NCBI GenBank assembly: GCA_036381235.1
Contig: DASVDE010000027.1
Location: 1-64,000, forward strand
Origin: DASVDE01 sp036381235
GTDB lineage: Bacteria; Actinomycetota; Thermoleophilia; Solirubrobacterales; 70-9
Reading direction: 5' to 3'
DNA: 64,000 bases
The notes under the pieces are model-generated. The model saw only the letters and a program-made list of their open reading frames with translations. It did not search any database and was not told the DNA's origin. The position numbers were made by a program, and so were the translations under genes. Numbering within the stretch: position 1 is the first letter of the stretch; each line of letters starts with the position of its first letter. Of this stretch, positions 16,505 to 24,384 are shown in pieces.

Positions 16505-17830
16505 CTAGCGGAGCGCTCGCCTCATCAACTTCCCCGAGGGAGTGCGGGGCAGCGCCGACACCAACTCCACGCGCTTTGGCACCTTGAAGTCGGCGAGCGA
16601 GGAGGCGCAGTACCGGCGCAACTCGTCGGGCGTCGCCTGCGAGCCGTCTTCGAGCACGACGACCGCGGTCACCGCCTGTTGCCATTCGGGATCCTCGCGA
16701 CCGACCACCGCCGCGTCGGAAACCTCCGGATGGCGCAGCAGCACCCCCTCCACCTCCGCCGGCACCACGTTCTCTCCCCCACTGACGATCAGGTCGTCGA
16801 TTCGGTCCTCCACGTAGAGAAATCCCTCCTCATCGATCCGCCCCAGGTCGCCGGTGTGCAACCAATCGTCGGCGTCGGCGAGACCGGGGGCGACGGTCGG
16901 TCCCTGGACCAGGATCTCCCCGTCCTGGATGCGCAGGTGAGTCGTGAGCAGCGGACGACCGGCGGAGCCCAGCTTGCGCCGCGCGTCGGCGGGGGCGAGA
17001 GTCGTCACCTGCGAGCAGGTCTCGGTCAGGCCGTATGTCTGCACAACCGTGGCGCCACGGCCAAGCGCCTCCTCGAGAGCGTCTTCGGGCACCGGCCCGC
17101 CGCCGATCAGGATCGCTCGCGGTCCCGAGAGGTCGGCGTCTGCCTGCAGCAACCGCGTGAGCATGGTCGAGACCAGGGAGACGACCGTGATCCCGTCGTC
17201 GGCGATCGCCGACGCGGCGCGATCGACGTCGAAGCCGTCGTGCAGAACGACGGTGGTGCCGTAGATCACCGATCGCATCACTATCGAGAGACCGGAGACG
17301 TGGCTCAGGGGCAGGCAGCAGAGCCAGCGATCGCTCGGCTCTACGCCGATGTTGAAGGCGGACCCGACGGCGCTCCACATGTGGTTGCCGTAGGTAAGCC
17401 CGATCGGACGAGGCGCGCCGGTGCTGCCGCTGGTCAGGATGTGGCAGTGGATGTCGTCCATGTCGTGCTCGCCGAGGAGGGGCATATCGGCCTCGGTCTG
17501 AGTCAGCTGTCCCGGGTCGCCCAGGTCGACGGTCGGCTGCTCGGCGGCGATTACCTCGGCCCGCTCGTCGGCTGTGAGCCGGGGGCTGAGCGGCAGGACG
17601 ATCGCCCCGACCTTCATCAGGGCATGAATCAGGACCACCTGCTCGCGGCGCGGGTGCATGGTCAATGCCGCGGTCGAGCCGCGCCGCACGCCGTGCGCGG
17701 CAAGGCGACGCGCGACCCAGGTCGCCTCCGCTTCGAGCTCGGCGTAGGTGATCTCCACGCCGTCTGCGAGCAGGGCGGCGCGGTCGGGACAGCTCTGAGA
17801 TCTTTTCGCTAGCCAGTTGTCGAGTTTCAT
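16505..17830 (-). CDS. menE: o-succinylbenzoate-CoA ligase
   Basis: Activates o-succinylbenzoate to its CoA thioester for menaquinone. The 441-aa adenylate-forming enzyme has the P-loop HILTSGSTGAPRPIGLTYGN, the YGLTET A5 motif, the TGDLGRIDEEGFLYVEDRIDD hinge and a C-terminal PSGKLMRR lysine. It is shorter than most acyl-CoA synthetases, as is usual for MenE. It is divergent from menB with a 44-bp spacer. Generic acyl-CoA ligase is the alternative, but placement among menB, menA, menC and menD argues for MenE. Confidence 0.88.
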   Translation of the reverse strand: MKLDNWLAKRSQSCPDRAALLADGVEITYAELEAEATWVARRLAAHGVRRGSTAALTMHPRREQVVLIHALMKVGAIVLPLSPRLTADERAEVIAAEQPTVDLGDPGQLTQTEADMPLLGEHDMDDIHCHILTSGSTGAPRPIGLTYGNHMWSAVGSAFNIGVEPSDRWLCCLPLSHVSGLSIVMRSVIYGTTVVLHDGFDVDRAASAIADDGITVVSLVSTMLTRLLQADADLSGPRAILIGGGPVPEDALEEALGRGATVVQTYGLTETCSQVTTLAPADARRKLGSAGRPLLTTHLRIQDGEILVQGPTVAPGLADADDWLHTGDLGRIDEEGFLYVEDRIDDLIVSGGENVVPAEVEGVLLRHPEVSDAAVVGREDPEWQQAVTAVVVLEDGSQATPDELRRYCASSLADFKVPKRVELVSALPRTPSGKLMRRALR

Positions 17831-17874
17831 CGTCTGCGAGCGTCCTTACGGCGGCGCTGACTATCGTGCGCATC

Positions 17875-18741
17875 ATGCCGCAACGACACAAGGACGCCCC
17901 GCCCGAGGATGACCTCTACGCCCCGATCGAATGGCAAGCCGCCGCCGAGTACGGCGACATTCGCTACGAGAAGGCCGACGGGATCGCGAAGATCACGATC
18001 GACCGCCCCGAGGTCCGCAATGCCTTTCGCCCACAGACGCTGATCGAGATCTCCGCCGCGCTCGAGTCGGCTCGGGAGGACACCGACATCGGCGTGGTCA
18101 TCCTGACCGGAGAGGGTGAGAAGGCGTTCTGCGCGGGCGGCGACCAGAACGTGCGCGGCGACACCGGCTACGTCGCCGAGGGCGACTCCCTCGGCCGCTT
18201 TCACGTCACCGACCTGCAGGTGCAGATGCGGCGCCTGCCGAAGCCGGTGGTGGCGATGGTGGCCGGTCATGCGGCCGGAGGTGGCCACGTCCTCCATGTC
18301 TGTTGCGACCTGACGATCGCGGCCGACAACGCTCGCTTTGGGCAGACCGGGCCGCGGGTGGGCTCGTGGGACGGTGGCTTCGGCGCCTCTCTCCTGCGCG
18401 ACCTCGTCGGAACCAAGAAAGCGAAGGAGTTCTGGCTGCTTTGTCGCCAGTACGACGCCGAGCAGGCCCTGCAGATGGGCCTGGTCAACGCAGTCGTCCC
18501 GCTTGACCGCCTCGAGCGGGAGACGGTCGCCTGGTGTCGCGAGATGCTCGCGCTCTCCCCCTTCGCCCTGCGCCTGGTCAAGGCGAGCTTCAACGCCCAC
18601 GAGGACGGCTACGCGGGAATCCAGCAGCTGGCTCACGACGCCAACCTGCTCTTCTACGGCAGCGAGGAGGCTCGCGAGGGCCGTGAAGCGTTCAAAGAAA
18701 AACGCCGCCCCGACTTCTCCAAGTACCCGAAACGCCCATGA
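17875..18741 (+). CDS. menB: 1,4-dihydroxy-2-naphthoyl-CoA synthase
   Basis: Cyclises o-succinylbenzoyl-CoA to the naphthoyl-CoA ring of menaquinone. The 288-aa crotonase has ITIDRPEVRNAFRPQTL, the oxyanion-hole segment FCAGGDQNVRG, VAGHAAGGGHVLHVCCDL and the MenB-specific RVGSWDGGFGAS and C-terminal FKEKRRPDFSKYPKRP. These distinguish MenB from other enoyl-CoA hydratases. ATG 17875 is preferred to an in-frame GTG 9 bp earlier. Its stop overlaps the menA start as ATGA. Confidence 0.94.
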   Translation: MPQRHKDAPPEDDLYAPIEWQAAAEYGDIRYEKADGIAKITIDRPEVRNAFRPQTLIEISAALESAREDTDIGVVILTGEGEKAFCAGGDQNVRGDTGYVAEGDSLGRFHVTDLQVQMRRLPKPVVAMVAGHAAGGGHVLHVCCDLTIAADNARFGQTGPRVGSWDGGFGASLLRDLVGTKKAKEFWLLCRQYDAEQALQMGLVNAVVPLDRLERETVAWCREMLALSPFALRLVKASFNAHEDGYAGIQQLAHDANLLFYGSEEAREGREAFKEKRRPDFSKYPKRP

Positions 18742-19619
18742 GGATTTGGCTGATGGCCGCGCGGCCGCGGACGCTGCCCGCGGCAATAGCTCCCGTATTG
18801 GTTGGAACGGCCGCGGCGGTTCAATGGGCTGGAGAGCTGCCGCGGGTAGGGGCGTTTTTCGCCGCCTTGATCGGCTCTGTCTTCATCCAGATCGGGACCA
18901 ATCTGGCCAACGACTACTCCGACGCGCGGCGGGGCGCGGACACGGCTGATCGGCTGGGGCCGGTGCGAGTCACCTCGGCGGGCCTGGTAACGCCGAAACG
19001 GGTGTTGAACGCGACCTGGGTCGCCTTTGCGGTCTCGGTCGCCTGCGGCATCTACCTGGCTGCCGTGGCCGGCGTGGTGATCCTCTTGATCGGCGCGGTC
19101 TCGATCGCCGCCGGCGTCCTCTACACCGGCGGCCCGCGCCCCTACGGATACGCGGGGCTCGGCGAGGTCTTCGTCTTTCTCTTCTTCGGGCTGGTCGCCG
19201 TGAACGGGTCCTACTACGTCCAGGTAGAGCAGCTCGACGCGCTGCCGCTGGGGCTCTCGATCGCGGTCGGCTTCCTCGCCACCGCGATCCTCGTCGTCAA
19301 CAACGTGCGCGACATCGAGACGGATCGGCGCGCCGGCAAGATGACCCTGGCGGTGCGGATGGGGCGCCGCAATGCCGTTGGCCTATACCGGGGCCTGGTG
19401 CTCGGCGCCTTCGTCGTGCTGCCGGTCTCTCTGCTCGGCAGCGGCGCCGGGGGCTGGCCTTTGATCGGCCTTCTCTCGCTGCCGCTGGCGGTGGGACCGC
19501 TGCGGACGATGTCGAATCGGACCGACGGCCCGGCGTTGAACGGCGCGCTGGCCGCCACCGGGGCGCTGCTCGGTGCCTTCAGTCTGCTGGTTTCGGCGGG
19601 CCTGCTGCTGGCGACCTGA
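18738..19619 (+). CDS. menA: 1,4-dihydroxy-2-naphthoate polyprenyltransferase
   Basis: Membrane enzyme that attaches the isoprenoid tail to dihydroxynaphthoate. The 293-aa protein is mostly hydrophobic, with eight or nine likely membrane spans. It carries the UbiA-family Asp-rich motifs NLANDYSDARRGAD (about 54-67) and NNVRDIETDRRAGKMTLAVRMG (about 187-208), which bind Mg-diphosphate. The RPRTLPAAIAPVLVG N-terminus is typical of MenA. It overlaps menB by 4 bp and is followed by a 73-bp spacer before menC. Confidence 0.93.
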   Translation: MRIWLMAARPRTLPAAIAPVLVGTAAAVQWAGELPRVGAFFAALIGSVFIQIGTNLANDYSDARRGADTADRLGPVRVTSAGLVTPKRVLNATWVAFAVSVACGIYLAAVAGVVILLIGAVSIAAGVLYTGGPRPYGYAGLGEVFVFLFFGLVAVNGSYYVQVEQLDALPLGLSIAVGFLATAILVVNNVRDIETDRRAGKMTLAVRMGRRNAVGLYRGLVLGAFVVLPVSLLGSGAGGWPLIGLLSLPLAVGPLRTMSNRTDGPALNGALAATGALLGAFSLLVSAGLLLAT

Positions 19620-19632
19620 CGCGGTCGCCCCG

Positions 19633-19671
19633 CAACGCGTTTGACAGGTATTGCCCGTTCACTGCGTTACG
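19633..19671. repeat. degenerate copy of a palindromic repeat, with a TTGACA box
   Basis: In the menA-menC spacer, AACGCGTT-x-GACAGG (from 19633) and TGCGTT (from 19662) recur in the same order as in the palindromic element at 57113-57165. The arms are only partly complementary here. TTGACA at 19641-19646 also looks like a -35 box, but no convincing -10 follows at normal spacing. Either the resemblance reflects a decayed element or it is chance. Confidence 0.3.
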
Positions 19672-19692
19672 GCGAAGTGGGATGCTCTCCAT

Positions 19693-20742
19693 GTGCGAAT
19701 CGCAGCGGTCGAAGTCATCCCCTACGCGCTGGCGTTCCGCGAGCCCTACGTCACAGCCCGCGGCCAACTCGACCGTCGAGAGATGGTGCTGTTGCGGTTG
19801 CGCGATGCGGATGGGCTGGTCGGCCTGGGCGAAGCGGTGCCTCTTTCCCTGCGCGGTGGCGCGACGCTGGGCCAGGTCGTCGAGGAGCTCGAGGGCCTCG
19901 GTGACCTGGAGTCGCTCGATGAGGGAACCGTTACCGGCGAGACCGTGCACCTGTCCCCACCTGCCCGATGTGCCGTGCTCACAGCGCTGATGGATCTGCG
20001 GGGGAGGCAGGCTGCCGCTGCGCATCCGGCGCCTCCCGGCACAGCGCAGCCGGTGCTCTGCAACGCCACCCTGGTCGCGGGCGATCCCCAGGCCGTCGCA
20101 GAGGATGCTCTGGGGTGGGCCGAGGAGGGCTTCTCCTGCTTCAAGCTGAAGCTCGGCGTCGGCGATGACATCGAACAAGTCCGCGCGGTGCGTGAGGCGG
20201 TGGGCACCGAGGCTCAGATTCGCATCGACGTCAACGGCGCCTGGGACGTGGCAACGGCAAAGGAGGCACTGGCCGAGCTGGAGCCGCTCGAGATCGAGCT
20301 CGCAGAGCAGCCGGTGGCGACCCTGGAAGAGGCAGCAGAGGTCGCAAGCTCGACGTCGATTCCCCTCGCCGGCGACGAAAGCGTCACCAGTCGCCTCGAC
20401 GCCGAGCAAGCGGTGAAGATCGGCGCCTGCGGATTGGCCGGCGTGAAGCTGTCGAAGGTCGGTGGACCGGAAGAGGCGATCGAGATCGCCGAAGTCCTTC
20501 CCTCCTATCTCTCCAGCGCGCTCGACGGCCCGGTCGGGATCGCCGCGGCGGCGCAGGTCGCGCAGACGCTGAGCGAAGCCGGAGGGCAGGCGCTCGCCCA
20601 TGGCCTGGCCACGCAGCGCCTCTTCGCCTCAACCATCGCGGCGGTCGAGTGCGAGCTGCGCGACGGGATGCTGCACCCGCCCGAAGGACCTGGGCTCGGC
20701 GTCGAGATCGACGAGGCGGCGCTCGACGCGCACCGGATCTAG
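19693..20742 (+). CDS. menC: o-succinylbenzoate synthase
   Basis: Enolase-superfamily dehydratase that makes o-succinylbenzoate from SHCHC in the menaquinone pathway. The protein has an N-terminal capping domain (IAAVEVIPYALAFREPY) and a barrel with the catalytic Lys pair region FKLKLGVGDD, metal ligands in RIDVNGAWD, ELAEQP and LAGDESV, and a late KLSKVGG lysine. At 349 aa it has the usual length. The start is uncertain: GTG 19693 fits the family N-terminus, while TTG 19651 would add 14 residues. The muconate cycloisomerase/dipeptide epimerase branch shares these motifs; operon context decides for MenC. Confidence 0.87.
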   Translation: MRIAAVEVIPYALAFREPYVTARGQLDRREMVLLRLRDADGLVGLGEAVPLSLRGGATLGQVVEELEGLGDLESLDEGTVTGETVHLSPPARCAVLTALMDLRGRQAAAAHPAPPGTAQPVLCNATLVAGDPQAVAEDALGWAEEGFSCFKLKLGVGDDIEQVRAVREAVGTEAQIRIDVNGAWDVATAKEALAELEPLEIELAEQPVATLEEAAEVASSTSIPLAGDESVTSRLDAEQAVKIGACGLAGVKLSKVGGPEEAIEIAEVLPSYLSSALDGPVGIAAAAQVAQTLSEAGGQALAHGLATQRLFASTIAAVECELRDGMLHPPEGPGLGVEIDEAALDAHRI

Positions 20743-20743
20743 C

Positions 20744-20780
20744 TGGCGACTTATTCGGCCATACGCCGAACAAGTCGCCA
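20744..20780. repeat. long near-perfect hairpin between menC and menD
   Basis: Immediately after the menC stop, TGGCGACTT and AAGTCGCCA (9 bp) enclose TTCGGC and GCCGAA (6 bp) around a CATAC loop, with one mismatch (A/C) between the two stem segments. The stem ends 14 nt before the menD ATG. It could be a partial terminator or attenuator tuning menD, or a small palindromic repeat. No T-run follows it on either strand. Confidence 0.6.
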
Positions 20781-20794
20781 ATAGGCTCCCGACA

Positions 20795-22498
20795 ATGGAT
20801 CCGACCAACGCCAACACGGCCCTCGCCTCCGCCTTCGTCGAAGAGCTGGCTCGCTGTGGGATGCGGCACGCGGTCCTCTCCCCCGGCTCCCGCTCGACGC
20901 CGCTGGCCCTCGCCCTCTGGCGCCGGCCCGAGATCGACGTGACCGTGATCGTCGACGAGCGCTCCGCCGCCTTCTTCGCGCTCGGCGCTGCGCAAGCGAC
21001 GCGGGCCCCGGTGGCGATGCTCTGCACCTCGGGGACCGCAGCGGCCAACTTCCACCCGGCGATCTGCGAAGCGGACGAGTCGGGCGTGCCGCTGATCGCG
21101 CTGACCGCCGACCGCCCGCCGGAGCTGCGCGGAGTGGGCGCCGGGCAGACGATCGATCAGCTGAAGCTCTATGGCGGCTCGGTGCGCTGGTTCTGCGAGG
21201 TCGGAACGCACGAGGCCGATGACGAGGGGCTCCTGCACTACCGCTCCACCGCCTGCCGCGCCTTTGCCACCGCCCGGGGCGAACCTCGCCCGGGGCCGGT
21301 CCATTTGAATCTTCCCTGGCGCGAGCCGCTGGCGCCGATAGCCGTCGAGGGTGCGGTCACCGCCACCGAGCCGCTGGCGCTCGAAGGCCGGGGAGAGCGA
21401 CCGCTGACGGCGGTGACCACAATCGACATGGAGCCAACCGAGTTCCTCCTCGAGGAGGTCGCGAAGCACATCGGCGAGGCCGCAGCCGGCGTGATCGTCG
21501 CCGGGCGCCAGCTCGACTCCGAGCTGCGCGAGCCGCTGGCGCATCTGGCCGCCGCGGCAGGCTTCCCGATCCTCGCCGAGCCGACTTCACAGCTTCGCTG
21601 CGGCCCCCATGATCGCTCTCACGTCGTGACGGCATATGACCGGCTGCTGCGCGATGAGGAATTCCGGCAACGGATGGCTCCCGACCTGGTCCTCCGCTTC
21701 GGAGAGATGCCGACCAGCAAGCCGCTGCGGGCGTGGCTGGCGGAATCTGAAGCCGAGGAGATAGTCATCGATCCTCTTGGCGGCTGGAACGAGCCGAGCC
21801 GCCGGGCGGCGGCCATCCTGCGCGCAGACCCGACCGAGCTGGCCGCCGGCTGGGCAGCGAGGCTGGGCGAGGAGCGCCCGCGGCCGGCGGCTTGGCTGGA
21901 TGCCGAGCGGGACGCCCGCGCCGCGATCGAAACCGAGCTGGCTGCGATCGAGGAGCCCACCGAAGCCGGGCTGCAGCTCGCTCTCGGCGCCGCCTACCGC
22001 GACTCCGACCTCATCTACACGGCGTCGAGCATGCCGATCCGCGACCAAGAGGCCTTCCTGCCATCGATAGAGGCCAACGTTCATTTTCTCTGCAACCGCG
22101 GCGCAAACGGCATCGACGGGCTCGTCTCGTCGGGGATCGGCGCCGCCCACGCAACGGGCCGTCCGACCACGATCCTCACCGGCGACCTCGGCCTCTTGCA
22201 CGACATCGGGGGGCTTGCGGCGCTGCGGGACGTGTCGACGCCTGTGCGAATCATCGTCATCGACAACGACGGCGGTGGGATCTTCCACCGCCTGCCGCAG
22301 GCCGAAGCGATGGGAGACGAGGAGTTCGAGGCCCTGCTGGGAACCCCGCGGGGGGTCGAGGTCGCAAAGGCCGCGAGCCTTTTCGGGCTGGCCCACCGGC
22401 GGGTCGACTCGCTGGATCAGCTCGGTCGGGCTTTGACAGCCGGCACCGGCCTGATAGAGGTTCCGGTCAGTCGGCCAGCAGCGGCAGCAGGGCGTTGA
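20795..22498 (+). CDS. menD: 2-succinyl-5-enolpyruvyl-6-hydroxy-3-cyclohexene-1-carboxylate synthase
   Basis: ThDP- and metal-dependent enzyme joining 2-oxoglutarate to isochorismate, the first dedicated menaquinone reaction after MenF. The 567-aa protein has the MenD N-terminal signature AFVEELARCGMRHAVLSPGSRSTPLALAL, the DERSAAFFALG glutamate that activates ThDP, and the C-terminal GDLGLLHDIGGLAAL plus NDGGGIFHRLPQAE metal/ThDP region. ATG 20795 is the family start; the open frame extending upstream is shadow of menC. Its 3' end overlaps that of the opposing menF by 32 bp. Confidence 0.94.
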   Translation: MDPTNANTALASAFVEELARCGMRHAVLSPGSRSTPLALALWRRPEIDVTVIVDERSAAFFALGAAQATRAPVAMLCTSGTAAANFHPAICEADESGVPLIALTADRPPELRGVGAGQTIDQLKLYGGSVRWFCEVGTHEADDEGLLHYRSTACRAFATARGEPRPGPVHLNLPWREPLAPIAVEGAVTATEPLALEGRGERPLTAVTTIDMEPTEFLLEEVAKHIGEAAAGVIVAGRQLDSELREPLAHLAAAAGFPILAEPTSQLRCGPHDRSHVVTAYDRLLRDEEFRQRMAPDLVLRFGEMPTSKPLRAWLAESEAEEIVIDPLGGWNEPSRRAAAILRADPTELAAGWAARLGEERPRPAAWLDAERDARAAIETELAAIEEPTEAGLQLALGAAYRDSDLIYTASSMPIRDQEAFLPSIEANVHFLCNRGANGIDGLVSSGIGAAHATGRPTTILTGDLGLLHDIGGLAALRDVSTPVRIIVIDNDGGGIFHRLPQAEAMGDEEFEALLGTPRGVEVAKAASLFGLAHRRVDSLDQLGRALTAGTGLIEVPVSRPAAAAGR

Positions 22499-23858
22499 GC
22501 TTCACCTCGGTCTCGGCGAGCTCCGCGGCCGGATCCGAGCCGGCGACGACGCCGACCCCGGCGTAGAGGTGCGCTTCCCGATCCCGAAGCAGGGCGCTGC
22601 GCAGCGCAACGCAGAACTCGCCGTCCTCGGTCGCGTCCATCCAGCCGACCGGACCGGCGTACCAACCGCGGTCCATCTCCTCCAGCTCGGAGATCGTCGC
22701 CTCGGCTCCCGGCCAGGGCTCTCCCCCAACTGCCGGCGTCGGATGCAGCCGGCCCGCGATCTCAACCGCAGAGCTGGGTTCGGCGAGCTGGGCGATCACC
22801 GGGGTCGCGAGGTGCTGGATGTTGGCGACCTTGACGATCTCCGGCTCCTGCCCGGTCTCGACCCAGACCGCATGCGGGCGCAGCGCGCGAACGATTCTCT
22901 CGGTGACGATCGCCTGCTCTCGCCGGTCCTTGTCGCTGCGCAGCAGCTGCTCGGCGAGATGATCGTCGACGGCGGGGTCGGAGCTGCGCCGCGTGGAGCC
23001 GGCCAGCGCCACCGTCGACACGCTTGCTCCGCTGCGCCGGATCAGCAGCTCGGGGCTGGCTCCGAGGAAGGCAGCCTCCGGCGTGCCGCAGCAAAAGCAG
23101 AAGCAGGACGGGAATTGCTCTCGCATCGCGCCGAATACCGCCGCCGGGTCGTGGGCGGCCGCAGCGCTGACGAGCACCTCTCTGGCCAGCACCACCTTCG
23201 ACATCTCCCCGGCGCCGATCCGCGCGGTGGCCGAGGAAACCGCCGCCTCGAAGTCACCCGGAGGGCGGGCGCTGCGGATTTCGGTGTGCGAGGTCGGATG
23301 AGGGTCGAGCAGCGGCAGCGGATCGGCGCGCAGACCGCTCAACCGCGTCTCCAGGGCATCGGCCCGCGCATCCGGGTCTTCATCACCGGGTTGCACGATT
23401 GCGTTGACCGTCAAGAATGTTTCCGCTCCACTGCGACAGATCGAGAGCTCAGGCAGAACCATCGATGCGGGAGCAAGCGATGACCAGGCTGACGTGCCTC
23501 CTCCGTCCGGCGCGAAGGCGAACCCTCCGACCCAGACCGCGCCCGCGCCCGCCGGAAGGCCCACGGGCTGCAAGACGACGGCATCGGCGCCGACCGCGAG
23601 CGATTCACGCGCCACATCGGTAAATCGGCCCTCGCCACGCGAGGTCGCTTCGTGCGCGACCCCGAGGCTCGCAAGCGCAAAATCGCGGTCCGGCTGCTCC
23701 CAGCAGAACCAGCGATCGGAGGCCAGACGAGAAGCGAAGACAGTTGCGCATGGGTCGGCGACTTCGGCCTTCACCGTGACACTGACCAGCGTCCGCCGTC
23801 CGCGCCCCATGGCGGCGGCGATGCCCTCCTTCAAACGGTCAGTCGCTGCCGCGACCAA
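22467..23858 (-). CDS. menF: isochorismate synthase
   Basis: Converts chorismate to isochorismate to feed MenD. The 463-aa chorismate-binding enzyme shows GEMSKVVLAREVLV, FLGASPELLIRR, ALAGSTRRSSDPAVDDHLAEQLLRSDKDRREQAIV (read in parts) and the C-terminal LHPTPAVGGEP and YAGPVGWMDATEDGEFCVALRSAL motifs. Those separate isochorismate synthases from anthranilate and aminodeoxychorismate synthases, although an EntC-type siderophore role cannot be excluded from sequence alone. The start is uncertain: TTG 23858 overlaps ilvN by 20 bp, and ATG 23810 is an alternative. Translation may be coupled to ilvN. Confidence 0.88.
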   Translation of the reverse strand: MVAAATDRLKEGIAAAMGRGRRTLVSVTVKAEVADPCATVFASRLASDRWFCWEQPDRDFALASLGVAHEATSRGEGRFTDVARESLAVGADAVVLQPVGLPAGAGAVWVGGFAFAPDGGGTSAWSSLAPASMVLPELSICRSGAETFLTVNAIVQPGDEDPDARADALETRLSGLRADPLPLLDPHPTSHTEIRSARPPGDFEAAVSSATARIGAGEMSKVVLAREVLVSAAAAHDPAAVFGAMREQFPSCFCFCCGTPEAAFLGASPELLIRRSGASVSTVALAGSTRRSSDPAVDDHLAEQLLRSDKDRREQAIVTERIVRALRPHAVWVETGQEPEIVKVANIQHLATPVIAQLAEPSSAVEIAGRLHPTPAVGGEPWPGAEATISELEEMDRGWYAGPVGWMDATEDGEFCVALRSALLRDREAHLYAGVGVVAGSDPAAELAETEVKLNALLPLLAD

Positions 23859-24384
23859 TGGCGATCTCGCCCGTCCTCACCATCTCGACCAGCCCATGCG
23901 GGCGGATCATTCGCTCGAATGCCTCGATCTTGTCGGCGGAGCCCGTCACCTCGATCGTCATCGTGCGCCGCGCCACGTCGACGATCTTCGCTCGGAAGAT
24001 CTCCGCGAACTGGATGATCTCCGCCCGGTTCTCGACAGCAGCCGAGACTTTGAACATCGCCATCTCGCGGGCGACCGTCTCCTCCGGCTCCATGTCGCGG
24101 ATCTTCAGCACGTTGATCAGCTTGTGCAGTTGCTTGGTCACCTGATCGATCGGGTGGACCGCGCCATCCAGGGTGAGGGTGATCCGCGAGATGCTGGGGT
24201 CGTCGGTCGGCCCCACCGCCAGCGTGTCGATGTTGAACCCGCGCCGCGAGAAGAGGCCGGCGATCCGTGCCAACACGCCCGGTTTGTTCTCGACCAGGAT
24301 CGAGAGAATGTGCTTGCGCCCGCTCAGCTGCCCCGGCACATGCAGGTCTTCCAGTTTCACCAGCTGTGGGGTTCCTGCCTCCAT
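23839..24384 (-). CDS. ilvN: acetolactate synthase regulatory subunit
   Basis: Small subunit that stimulates IlvB and gives valine feedback inhibition. The 181-aa protein begins with an ACT domain (KHILSILVENKPGVLARIAGLFSRRGFNIDTLAVGPTDD, about 25-65) followed by the second domain (VARREMAMFKV-like AREMAMFKVSAAVENRAEIIQFAEIFRAKIVDV). This is the ~160-180-aa long IlvN/IlvH form. Its ATG overlaps the ilvB stop (TGATG), a standard ilvBN arrangement. Its stop lies 20 bp inside menF, so amino-acid and quinone genes share this transcript. Confidence 0.95.
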   Translation of the reverse strand: MEAGTPQLVKLEDLHVPGQLSGRKHILSILVENKPGVLARIAGLFSRRGFNIDTLAVGPTDDPSISRITLTLDGAVHPIDQVTKQLHKLINVLKIRDMEPEETVAREMAMFKVSAAVENRAEIIQFAEIFRAKIVDVARRTMTIEVTGSADKIEAFERMIRPHGLVEMVRTGEIAIGRGSD

